From: an uncultured Clostridia bacterium
Lineage (GTDB): Bacteria > Bacillota > Clostridia > Oscillospirales > Acutalibacteraceae
Length of the DNA stretch: 7,307 nt
Assembly: GCA_944384865.1 (NCBI GenBank)
Contig: CALWVC010000072.1
Span: forward strand, 1-7,307
Direction: 5' to 3'
The stretch's first letter is position 1, and every line of letters begins with the position of its first letter. The translations under genes and the position numbers were made by a program. The notes under the pieces were generated by a model. That model did not search any database, was not told the DNA's origin, and was given only the letters and a program-made list of their open reading frames with translations. Shown here in pieces: positions 1 through 6,013 of this stretch.

Positions 1-26
1 AGATTGTGAATTTTTTGAAAACTCTA

Positions 27-54
27 TTGCAACTGCAGGAAAATATGTTACAAT
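27..54 (+). promoter_or_regulatory. SigA-type extended -10 promoter for cdaA
   Basis: The -35 box is TTGCAA (27-32). After a 16-nt spacer the -10 box is TACAAT (49-54), preceded by TG at 46-47, which makes an extended -10. A start of transcription near 61 would leave a leader of about 30 nt before the cdaA start. Bases 1-26 show no recognisable feature. Confidence 0.65.
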
Positions 55-92
55 AAAATAAAGAGCGAATTTCTGTGCAGGAGTGTGAAACC

Positions 93-995
93 GTGTCTGC
101 AATACTGAACTTTTTTACAAATCTCTGGGATCAGGTTGTTGTGCTGGTGACGTCGGTAGACAATCCAATTTTAGAGATTTTAGATATTTTGATTGTAACG
201 TTTATCATTTATAAAGCGATCCAGTTTATGCGGCAGACCCGGGCGGAGCAGCTGATGAAAGGGATTCTGGTGTTTTTGCTAGCTTATGCGGTGGCGCAGT
301 TGCTGAATCTGAAAGCGTTAATTTGGATCATGTCTATGGTGTATGTAAACGCCATTGTGGTGATTGTGGTTTTGTTTCAGCCTGAGCTGCGCAGTATGTT
401 GGAGCGTATGGGCCGGGGCAGTATCACAAAGTTTGGTAAACTGGTAAACCGGCAGCGCGGGGAAGAAGTCGATCTTACTGGTATGATCAATGCCGTCTGC
501 AAAGCATGTCAGTCGATGCAAAGCGAGAAAATCGGCGCGCTAATTGTGATCGAGCGCAGTACCATGCTGGGGGAAATCGCTGAGACAGGCACGCTGATTG
601 AGTCTGATGCTTCCAGAGAGCTGATCTGTAATATTTTTTATCCCAAAGCGCCGTTGCACGATGGGGCGCTTCTGATTCGTGAAGATAAGCTTTACGCTGC
701 CGGCTGTATTTTGCCGTTGACGCAAAACAACGATATTGACAGCAATCTGGGAACCCGGCACCGTGCCGCGATCGGTGTCAGCGAGGTATCGGATGCGATC
801 GTCGTAGTTGTTTCAGAGGAAACAGGCATCATTTCTGTCGCCACCGGCGGAATGATTCAGCGCAATTATAATATGGCAACACTCAAGGTGTTTTTGGAAC
901 AGTCTTTATTTGATGAGGAGCAGGATATTGGCAGTTATCAGAAATTGAAAAATTTGTTTAAACGAAAAGGAGCAAAGCCTGATGAAAAAAAATAA
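93..995 (+). CDS. cdaA: Diadenylate cyclase CdaA (DacA/YbbP family), c-di-AMP synthase
   Basis: This membrane-bound enzyme condenses two ATP into cyclic di-AMP, the second messenger that controls potassium and osmolyte transport and cell-wall homeostasis in Firmicutes. The N-terminus has three membrane helices (about residues 26-41, 56-71 and 73-95), followed by QPELR and the DAC catalytic domain. The two hallmark motifs are present: DGA at residues 190-192 and RHR at 222-224. I chose the GTG at 93 because AGGAG at 79-83 sits 9 nt upstream. An in-frame GTG at 75 would give 6 more residues but overlaps that site's upstream sequence and has no ribosome binding site of its own. The product is 300 aa, somewhat longer than the roughly 270 aa typical of the family, because of a charged C-terminal tail. 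The gene overlaps cdaR by 14 bp, so the two are probably co-translated. Identification is secure from the motifs and the neighbour. Confidence 0.96.
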   Translation: MSAILNFFTNLWDQVVVLVTSVDNPILEILDILIVTFIIYKAIQFMRQTRAEQLMKGILVFLLAYAVAQLLNLKALIWIMSMVYVNAIVVIVVLFQPELRSMLERMGRGSITKFGKLVNRQRGEEVDLTGMINAVCKACQSMQSEKIGALIVIERSTMLGEIAETGTLIESDASRELICNIFYPKAPLHDGALLIREDKLYAAGCILPLTQNNDIDSNLGTRHRAAIGVSEVSDAIVVVVSEETGIISVATGGMIQRNYNMATLKVFLEQSLFDEEQDIGSYQKLKNLFKRKGAKPDEKK

Positions 996-2235
996 ATTTT
1001 CGTTAAACAATCTTTTCAAGGATAACCGCGTCGTATTTGTGATCGCACTGGTCGCGTCTATTGCGATCTGGATCGCGGTAAGCCCTAATCGAAGTATTTC
1101 CGTGCCAGTTTCATTAAATATCGATACGGCTAATACAGCGGTTGGGGAACTAGGGCTGGAGATTTTGGAGGGACAGGGACAGAAAATTGATGTTGAGGTT
1201 GAGGGAAAATGGTATGTGATCAGTGAAGTTCAGGAAACCGATATCAAGCTGAATGTTGCGCTGAATGACATTACGAAGGCAGGAGAATATGAGCTGCATG
1301 TTTCCGCAACCAACCAGAGCAATGCAGATTTTAATATTGTAAGAGTCACACCGGAAACGGTAAAGGTTAAATTTGATTATATTTATACCCGTTCCTTTAA
1401 AATTGACGTCAGAGCAAATGGCGTTAAAGCGGCGGAGGGACTGATAGCAGGGTCGCCGGTTTTGAGCACCAATGAAACCAACATCGAGATCACCGGGCCG
1501 AAAAGCGTAGTAGAAACCATCGGATCGGTTTCTGCCGAAGTGGACGTGAATGCAACGCTGAGAAGCTCCACCTCTTATACGTCAAAGTTAAACATTTTCA
1601 AAACCGACGGAGAGCTTCTGACGTCTGAGGAGATGGCAACGCTTACGCTGCCGTTTACCGAAGTAAATGTTACAATTCCGATCAACAGATCCAAAACAGT
1701 TCCGGTCAATGTAAACTTTTCTAATCAGCCGGCTTATTATCAGCAGAATGCGTTGCCATACACTTCCAGCATCAGTGAGATCAATCTGATCGGGACGACG
1801 GAAGTTATGGATACTTTAGATTCAATTGAGTTGGATCCCATCGATTTTCTGGAATTGGGGCCCGATAACAATGTGTTTCAGTTTGATTTAAAATTGCCGT
1901 CCGGCGTGCGGTCTGTAGATGATATTGACCAGATTACGGTTACGGTCGATACTTCGGGTATTGCATCTACAACATTGGATGTATCTATCTTTCAGGCGGT
2001 GAATATGCCGGCGGGTAAAACGGTATCGGTTGTGACCTCCAGAAAATCTGTGGTTGTAGTCGGTCCGTCTGATGTGATCAGCAGTCTTGCGGCGGAAGAT
2101 GTATATCTGGAATACGATCTTTCCAATACTGCAAATTCTACCGGTGAGATGGTCGTTGACGCGACGCTGAAATCAGACCGATATGATTCCATCTGGAGCT
2201 ATGGAAAAGTCGAAGTGCAGATCAGGCTTTCTTAG
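982..2235 (+). CDS. cdaR: CdaR, YbbR-domain regulator of diadenylate cyclase
   Basis: CdaR is a single-pass membrane protein whose extracytoplasmic YbbR repeats interact with CdaA and modulate c-di-AMP production. The 417-aa product has a short basic N-terminus, one membrane helix (about residues 17-33, ending IAIWIAV), and a long beta-rich external portion. That portion contains several YbbR-like repeats, recognisable by recurring segments such as ITGPKSVVETI, INLIGTTEVMDTL and VVVGPSDVISSL. I estimate about four repeats from these recurrences. The ATG at 982 has AAAGGAG at 966-972, a 9-nt spacing, lying inside the end of cdaA. In most Firmicutes glmM follows; here the next gene is convergent sigK, which overlaps the last 14 bp. 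Assignment rests on the YbbR signature and on the cdaA partnership. Confidence 0.93.
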   Translation: MKKNKFSLNNLFKDNRVVFVIALVASIAIWIAVSPNRSISVPVSLNIDTANTAVGELGLEILEGQGQKIDVEVEGKWYVISEVQETDIKLNVALNDITKAGEYELHVSATNQSNADFNIVRVTPETVKVKFDYIYTRSFKIDVRANGVKAAEGLIAGSPVLSTNETNIEITGPKSVVETIGSVSAEVDVNATLRSSTSYTSKLNIFKTDGELLTSEEMATLTLPFTEVNVTIPINRSKTVPVNVNFSNQPAYYQQNALPYTSSISEINLIGTTEVMDTLDSIELDPIDFLELGPDNNVFQFDLKLPSGVRSVDDIDQITVTVDTSGIASTTLDVSIFQAVNMPAGKTVSVVTSRKSVVVVGPSDVISSLAAEDVYLEYDLSNTANSTGEMVVDATLKSDRYDSIWSYGKVEVQIRLS

Positions 2236-2932
2236 ACTCTTCATTGGCAGAAAAGCGTTGATATAGCACAGACAACGCCTTTTTCTCAATTCTGGATACG
2301 TAAGATCTGGAAATCTGAAGCTTTTTAGCGATTTCCCGTTGGGTCAGTTCCAGTTTGCCGTTTAGACCATAGCGATATTCTATAATCATGCGTTCGCGGG
2401 GCGTCAGTGATTCCTCCATATATCCTTTCAGCTTTTTTATATTGATTTTTGTATCAATATTTTCGGGAATATCAATTTCATCGGCAATAACGTCGATTAA
2501 AGTCAGCGCGTTTCCGTCCCGATCCGTTTCGATCGGATCGTTGATAGAAACATCCTGCGCTGACTTTTTTGCGTTACGAAAATACATAAGAATTTCATTT
2601 TCTATACATCTGGAGGCGTAGGTTGCCAGTTTGATGTTTTTATCGGCACGAAAAGTATTGACAGCTTTGATCAATCCAATCGTTCCGATAGAAATCAAAT
2701 CGTCTTGATCATAGCCGTTTGCGTAGTATTTTTTGATGACATGCGCTACCAGGCGCAGATTGTGCTCAATCAGCTTGTTTTTGGCATCCAGATCGCCTTC
2801 CTTTTGCATCTTATCCAAATAAAAAGCTTCCTCGTCTCTGGATAATGCCCGGGGAAATGCACCTGTATTAACTACATGCAGAGCAAAATAAAAAATGCTT
2901 GAAAAAATTTCTAAAATCGCCGACATGAACAT
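2222..2932 (-). CDS. sigK: RNA polymerase sporulation sigma factor SigK (pro-sigma-K)
   Basis: SigK directs late mother-cell transcription during sporulation (coat, cortex and spore release genes). The 236-aa product is colinear with pro-sigma-K. It starts with a hydrophobic pro-sequence (residues 1 to about 19), then the conserved AFP at 25-27. Region 2 follows (about 52-123), with IEHNLRLVAHVIKKY, DDLISIGTIGLIKA and KLATYASRCIENEILMYFR. Region 4 (about 177-225) has the helix-turn-helix TQREIAKKLQISRSYVSRIEKKAL. The pro-sequence is normally removed by the SpoIVFB intramembrane protease in the mother cell. Start choice: AAAGGAG (complement of 2942-2948) is 9 nt from the ATG at 2932. An upstream TTG at 2941 abuts that site, and another ATG at 2926 is 15 nt away. 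The gene is intact, with no skin-type element splitting it. Distinction from SigE or SigG rests on overall similarity to SigK. Confidence 0.93.
   Translation of the reverse strand: MFMSAILEIFSSIFYFALHVVNTGAFPRALSRDEEAFYLDKMQKEGDLDAKNKLIEHNLRLVAHVIKKYYANGYDQDDLISIGTIGLIKAVNTFRADKNIKLATYASRCIENEILMYFRNAKKSAQDVSINDPIETDRDGNALTLIDVIADEIDIPENIDTKINIKKLKGYMEESLTPRERMIIEYRYGLNGKLELTQREIAKKLQISRSYVSRIEKKALSVLYQRFSANEESKKA
2255..2284 (+). terminator. Probable intrinsic terminator of cdaA-cdaR, inside the sigK 3' end
   Basis: GCGTTG (2255-2260) pairs perfectly with CAACGC (2273-2278) across a 12-nt loop, and TTTTT follows at 2280-2284. It lies 20 bp after the cdaR stop, where a terminator is expected. 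The stem is only 6 bp, so efficiency is uncertain. On the opposite strand the same hairpin is followed by TTTTCT, but there it lies inside sigK before its stop codon. Confidence 0.5.
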
Positions 2933-2969
2933 GTGGTTCAACTCCTTTGCTGTATTTTATGTTCGGCTT

Positions 2970-2997
2970 TTGCAACGCTTGCCTGTCTGCCTATATT
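2970..2997 (+). promoter_or_regulatory. Candidate promoter for a small plus-strand RNA
   Basis: TTGCAA (2970-2975) and TATATT (2992-2997) are separated by 16 nt, giving four and five matches to the SigA -35 and -10 consensus. Transcription would start near 3004, just before the hairpin at 3015-3059. No protein gene follows directly, so the assignment depends on whether the small RNA is real. Confidence 0.35.
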
Positions 2998-3003
2998 TTT
3001 ATT

Positions 3004-3074
3004 AAAATCAACATGCCGCTGATAGACTGGCCCTCCTTTTTGCGAATCGGTCCAGCGGCGCAAGTTTTTTTCTT
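3004..3074 (+). ncRNA. Candidate small RNA: hairpin with C-rich anti-Shine-Dalgarno loop and T-tract
   Basis: GCCGCTG (3015-3021) pairs perfectly with CAGCGGC (3053-3059). Past a 3-nt bulge (3022-3024) the stem continues with about six pairs including two wobbles (3025-3030 with 3047-3052). The loop carries CCCTCCTTTTT, complementary to typical AAAGGAGGG ribosome binding sites. Seven T (3065-3071) followed by CTTT come five nt after the stem, compatible with transcript release. There is no plus-strand gene upstream that this hairpin needs to terminate, since cdaR has its own terminator candidate 700 bp earlier. It could instead be a lone terminator or a structured element of the minus strand. 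I do not recognise it as a known RNA family. Confidence 0.35.
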
Positions 3075-3129
3075 TTCTCAGAATCGCAATCCTTGGCCAA
3101 AGAGGAATTTATGATTTGTTAATAAATCT

Positions 3130-3144
3130 GCATAGAATCTATGC
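3130..3144. promoter_or_regulatory. Perfect 15-bp palindrome in promoter spacer, candidate operator
   Basis: GCATAGA (3130-3136) and TCTATGC (3138-3144) are perfect inverted repeats around a single A. The right half-site abuts the TATAAT box at 3145-3150 and includes the extended -10 TG at 3142-3143. A protein bound here would overlap RNA polymerase, so a repressor site is the natural reading. The cognate regulator is not in the window. Confidence 0.5.
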
Positions 3145-3150
3145 TATAAT
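3142..3150 (+). promoter_or_regulatory. Extended -10 promoter for the CPBP-tadA operon
   Basis: TGCTATAAT (3142-3150) is a consensus -10 with the TGn extension. No good -35 lies 16-18 nt upstream; TTGTTA at 3116-3121 is 23 nt away. Extended -10 promoters can work without a -35. The predicted start is near 3157, about 62 nt before the ATG at 3219. Confidence 0.6.
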
Positions 3151-3218
3151 AATTTTAAATTTTTCTATTATTGTGTCTGACAAAACTGAATGATGATTTG
3201 GCGGGTGTTTTTAAATTG

Positions 3219-4193
3219 ATGCAGGGACATATAGATCCACGGAGAATTGAAAAATCTGATATTTTTAAAACCGGCGTCTGGTTGGGCAGCGCAGTATTGG
3301 GGATCCCGGTATTATCTTATCTGCTGTCGTATGTAAGCGTTTATTTTTATGCTTTTGCTTTCAGTGTCAATCTGCAGGAAGCGATGTCGGCGATTTATAA
3401 CGACTATATTTTGGGAAATATCGTGAATGTTTTATTTTCGACTGTTATTTTTATTCCGCTGTTTGCTTTGGCAGCTAAAATGCTGCGTTGCGGAACTGTG
3501 TTGAAACGGTCGTTTGACCGCCCGGTGGTATCCGCTAACTTAACCTGGATTTGTATTGTATTTGCTCTCGGCGTTTCTTTGCTCGGCAACATTGCAACAA
3601 ACATTTTTTCAAGTTTTACAGAAATCTTTTTTAATGTGCAGCCCTATCAACCATCTTATGGAACGGGTGAGGAGATTGGCGCTTTGCCGCAGATGTTGAT
3701 TTCGGTTTTTTGTGTGTCGGCGGCACCGGCATTGTTAGAAGAATTTGCGTTTCGCGGCGTTGTATTAAGCGCGATGCGTAAATTTGGCGACTGGCCGGCC
3801 ATTATCCTTTCGGCGGTACTATTTTCACTGATGCACGGAAATTTTGTGCAGATTCCGTTTACGATTTTCTTTGGGATTGCGGCTGGCGTGATTACGGTTA
3901 TGACCGGCTCGATCTGGTCGGCGGTGTTTGTGCATTTCGCCAATAATTTGCTGGCGGAGTTTTCTGCGTTTATGCCAAGTTCTATTTTTGCGATTTTATT
4001 TTATGGTTTGATTATTTTGGGGATTATAGCTTATGTAAATATGCAAAAAGGCGGTGTGTTTCAGACTGTGCGGGATGTCCCGTCGTGTTTGACGCGGTCA
4101 AAGCGAATTTTGTGGGTATTTACATCGCCGACCATGATTATTGCAGTGTTACTGTTTTTGAGCGAAGCGCTGCAGCAGTTTACGGTGGCGTGA
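3219..4193 (+). CDS. CPBP-family intramembrane glutamic protease (CAAX protease/Abi family)
   Basis: This is a multi-spanning membrane protein of the CPBP family (Rce1-like, PF02517), in which conserved Glu and His residues form the active site within the membrane. All three family motifs are present: EExxxR as EEFAFR (E174, E175, R179), FxxxH as FSLMH (H206), and HxxxN as HFANN (H239, N243). About eight hydrophobic segments surround them. The bacterial substrate is not predictable; relatives act in peptide maturation, bacteriocin self-immunity or signalling. Start is uncertain. The ATG at 3219 gives 324 aa with a weak GGCGGG site at about 3201-3206. The frame extends to a TTG at 3171 (340 aa), but that has no ribosome binding site and would lie only about 14 nt from the predicted transcript start. 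The stop is one base before the tadA ATG, so the two genes form an operon. Confidence 0.88.
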   Translation: MQGHIDPRRIEKSDIFKTGVWLGSAVLGIPVLSYLLSYVSVYFYAFAFSVNLQEAMSAIYNDYILGNIVNVLFSTVIFIPLFALAAKMLRCGTVLKRSFDRPVVSANLTWICIVFALGVSLLGNIATNIFSSFTEIFFNVQPYQPSYGTGEEIGALPQMLISVFCVSAAPALLEEFAFRGVVLSAMRKFGDWPAIILSAVLFSLMHGNFVQIPFTIFFGIAAGVITVMTGSIWSAVFVHFANNLLAEFSAFMPSSIFAILFYGLIILGIIAYVNMQKGGVFQTVRDVPSCLTRSKRILWVFTSPTMIIAVLLFLSEALQQFTVA

Positions 4194-4194
4194 T

Positions 4195-4677
4195 ATGGAA
4201 CAGCAGTTTATGCGTCGGGCGTTGGAACTGGCCCGGCAGGCCTTCGCTGAAGCAGAGGTCCCGGTGGGCGCCGTCGTTGTGCGCGACGGTATTATTGTGG
4301 GAGAAGGACGTAATCGCCGTGAAACCGGTAAAGACGCACTGGCACATGCAGAATTGGAGGCCATCTACGCGGCGTGCCGTAAGCTGGGCGGATGGCGGCT
4401 GTCTGATTGCGACTTGTATGTGACGTTGGAGCCGTGTCCGATGTGCGCGGGTGCTATTATTAACGCCCGGATCCGGCGCGTTATATATGGTGCAAAAGAC
4501 CCAAAAGCGGGTTCGGTGGATTCGGTGACGCGGCTGTTCGAGTTGCCTTATAATCACCGGCCGCTGGTTACGGGCGGCGTGCTGGAGCAGGAATGCGCTG
4601 AAATTTTATCTGACTTTTTTAAAATGTTGCGCCGCAAAAATAAGGCTGGCAACATTTCAAAGCTTGGCGGATCATGA
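4195..4677 (+). CDS. tadA: tRNA-specific adenosine deaminase TadA
   Basis: TadA is a zinc enzyme that deaminates A34 to inosine in the anticodon wobble position of tRNA-Arg(ACG), allowing decoding of CGU, CGC and CGA codons. The 160-aa product has the cytidine/deoxycytidylate deaminase fold signature. HAE gives a zinc ligand (H51) and the proton-shuttling glutamate (E53), and PCPMC gives zinc ligands C81 and C84. The N-terminal EVPVGAVVVRDG segment and the ARIRRVIYGAKDPKAG segment are typical of TadA. Length is normal, with a short basic C-terminal tail. The ATG at 4195 follows the CPBP stop by one base, with GGTGG at 4184-4188 as a weak ribosome binding site, so termination-reinitiation coupling is likely. 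The SRP RNA and dnaX, which often follow tadA in bacilli, are not here. Confidence 0.96.
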   Translation: MEQQFMRRALELARQAFAEAEVPVGAVVVRDGIIVGEGRNRRETGKDALAHAELEAIYAACRKLGGWRLSDCDLYVTLEPCPMCAGAIINARIRRVIYGAKDPKAGSVDSVTRLFELPYNHRPLVTGGVLEQECAEILSDFFKMLRRKNKAGNISKLGGS

Positions 4678-4696
4678 TTGCAATGATCTGCCTTTT
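4666..4696 (+). terminator. Intrinsic terminator overlapping the tadA stop codon
   Basis: GGCGGATCAT (4666-4675) pairs with ATGATCTGCC (4683-4692), ten pairs with one G-T wobble, around a 7-nt loop. TTTT follows at 4693-4696. The tadA stop codon (4675-4677) lies at the end of the left arm. The T-run is short, then turns to AAAA. Confidence 0.6.
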
Positions 4697-4734
4697 AAAA
4701 AGTGATTTGCTTTTGAAAAATATAAAACCTGTGG

Positions 4735-4763
4735 TTGCAAAGCGTACTGTGCTGCGATATAAT
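4735..4763 (+). promoter_or_regulatory. SigA-type promoter for ychF
   Basis: TTGCAA (4735-4740) is followed after exactly 17 nt by a consensus TATAAT (4758-4763). The predicted start near 4770 gives a leader of about 92 nt before the ychF ATG at 4862. Confidence 0.75.
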
Positions 4764-4774
4764 GATTCAAAATA

Positions 4775-4822
4775 GAGTTGCCGGTATACAGACGCTGGAT
4801 TGTAAACGGTTGGCTATAACTC
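4775..4822 (+). promoter_or_regulatory. Possible structured 5' leader of ychF
   Basis: GAGTTGCC (4775-4782) can pair with GGC (4812-4814) and AACTC (4818-4822), eight pairs interrupted by a TAT bulge. The element occupies the first half of the leader and leaves the ribosome binding site at 4845-4850 free. No T-tract follows, so it is not a terminator. It matches no riboswitch class I recognise and could be chance pairing. Confidence 0.25.
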
Positions 4823-4861
4823 GGCGGCCGATAAATTTATGGTTAAAGGATGAAGAACGAT

Positions 4862-5956
4862 ATGAAACTTGGCATTGTGGGGCTGCCGAATGTCGGAAAA
4901 TCTACGCTGTTTAACGCGATTACGAATGCTGGCGCGGGGGCGGCGAATTACCCATTTTGTACTATCGAACCAAATGTGGGAATGGTTGCAGTTCCGGACC
5001 CGCGGTTGGAAAGACTGGCGCAGATGTATCATCCGGAAAAAATTACTCCGGCGATGATTGAGTTTGTAGATATTGCCGGGTTGGTTCGAGGCGCTTCAAA
5101 AGGTGAGGGACTGGGAAATAAGTTTTTGTCTCATATTCGTGAAGTAGATGCGATTGTACATGTGGTCAGATGTTTTGAAAACAGCGATATTGTGCATGTA
5201 GACGGGAGTATTGACCCGGCGCGGGACATTGAAACGATCAATCTGGAGCTGATTTTATCCGATCTGGAGATGGTGCAGCGGCGGCGGGATAAAACGGCGA
5301 AGTTGCTGAAAGGAGACAAGTCTTTACAATCAGAGTTGGACTTTTTAGACAGACTGTATACACATCTGGAATCCGGGCAACCGGCGCGTTCCATCGAGTG
5401 CAATGAGGAAGAGAGTTCCATATTATCCAGCATTGCATTGCTGTCGCTGAAACCGGTGATTTATGCTTGTAATATGAGTGAGCAGGATTTTACAGGTGGA
5501 ATCGATCATCAGAAGCATTTTCAGGTTGTAGAGCAGATTGCAAAGGCGGAACAGGCGGGTGTGTTGCCGATTTGCGCAGAACTCGAGGCGCAGATTGCCG
5601 GGCTGGAGCCGGATGAAAAAAAGCTGTTTTTATCAGAACTTGGGCTGCAGGCGTCCGGATTAGATCGTTTGATTACAGAATGCTACGCGCTGCTGGGGCT
5701 GATTTCTTATCTGACCGCAGGTAAGCCCGAGGTGCGAGCCTGGACAATTAAAAAAGGGACAAAAGCGCCGCAGGCGGCGGGTGTGATTCATAGCGATTTT
5801 GAACGGGGATTTATCCGGGCCGAAGTCGTGTCTTATGAGGATTTGATTCGTCTGGGCTCTATGGCGGCGGCCAAAGAACATGGATTGGTGCGCAGTGAAG
5901 GAAAGGAATATGTTATGCAGGATGGCGACGTGGTGCTGTTCCGCTTTAATGTTTAA
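4862..5956 (+). CDS. ychF: YchF (Obg-like ATPase, OLA1 family)
   Basis: YchF is a cytoplasmic P-loop protein of the Obg GTPase superfamily that prefers ATP. It associates with ribosomes and affects stress responses and translation. Family features are clear in the 364-aa product: Walker A/G1 GLPNVGKST at 7-15, G3 DIAGLVRG at 70-77, and an atypical G4, NMSE at 204-207 in place of NKxD, which explains the ATP preference. A helical middle domain (about 125-195) and a C-terminal TGS domain (about 280-362, ending DVVLFRFNV) complete it. Start choice: AAAGGA (4845-4850) is 11 nt from the ATG at 4862, giving MKLGIVGLPN, which matches the usual family N-terminus. An in-frame ATG at 4850 overlaps the ribosome binding site. 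It has its own promoter and stands as a single gene, since a new promoter starts immediately after its stop. Confidence 0.97.
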   Translation: MKLGIVGLPNVGKSTLFNAITNAGAGAANYPFCTIEPNVGMVAVPDPRLERLAQMYHPEKITPAMIEFVDIAGLVRGASKGEGLGNKFLSHIREVDAIVHVVRCFENSDIVHVDGSIDPARDIETINLELILSDLEMVQRRRDKTAKLLKGDKSLQSELDFLDRLYTHLESGQPARSIECNEEESSILSSIALLSLKPVIYACNMSEQDFTGGIDHQKHFQVVEQIAKAEQAGVLPICAELEAQIAGLEPDEKKLFLSELGLQASGLDRLITECYALLGLISYLTAGKPEVRAWTIKKGTKAPQAAGVIHSDFERGFIRAEVVSYEDLIRLGSMAAAKEHGLVRSEGKEYVMQDGDVVLFRFNV

Positions 5957-5985
5957 TTGACAAGCCCGGTGCTTTACTCTATAAT
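5957..5985 (+). promoter_or_regulatory. Perfect-consensus SigA promoter for the DUF2752-CD225-pyrC cluster
   Basis: TTGACA (5957-5962), a 17-nt spacer, and TATAAT (5980-5985) match the vegetative consensus at all twelve positions with ideal spacing. The -35 begins on the base right after the ychF TAA (5954-5956). Transcription should start near 5992, leaving a leader of about 22 nt. Confidence 0.9.
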
Positions 5986-6013
5986 ATAGGTGAGATTATA
6001 AGGAGCGGGCAAT

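Noticed and set aside
2953..2961. CATAAAATA on the minus strand, a match to the SigK/SigE -10 pattern, upstream of sigK
   Set aside because: No matching -35 lies at the right distance, and the implied transcript start would fall within the sigK ribosome binding site, so it cannot serve this start.
3004..3040. Minus-strand AAAAAGGAGGG at 3031-3040 followed by an ATG and a 7-codon frame, a possible leader peptide before sigK
   Set aside because: The spacing of about 17 nt is too long, and the peptide is very short and low in complexity; the sequence is better read as the loop of the plus-strand hairpin.
3093..3100. TTGGCCAA palindrome
   Set aside because: Eight bases, not placed at a promoter element, and expected by chance.
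4085..4423. 112-aa plus-strand reading frame spanning the CPBP and tadA junction
   Set aside because: It overlaps two genes with clear family motifs in other frames and has no recognisable domain or ribosome binding site.
4678..4734. Search for SRP RNA (scRNA) or dnaX after tadA, as in bacilli
   Set aside because: No conserved SRP helix 8 sequence or dnaX coding start is present; the gap holds only the terminator tail and AT-rich sequence before the ychF promoter.
5964..6010. GCCCG (5964-5968) and CGGGC (6006-6010) could pair and bring the ribosome binding site of the DUF2752 gene into a hairpin
   Set aside because: Only five pairs across 37 nt, and the left arm lies upstream of the expected transcript start, so it exists only in readthrough RNA.
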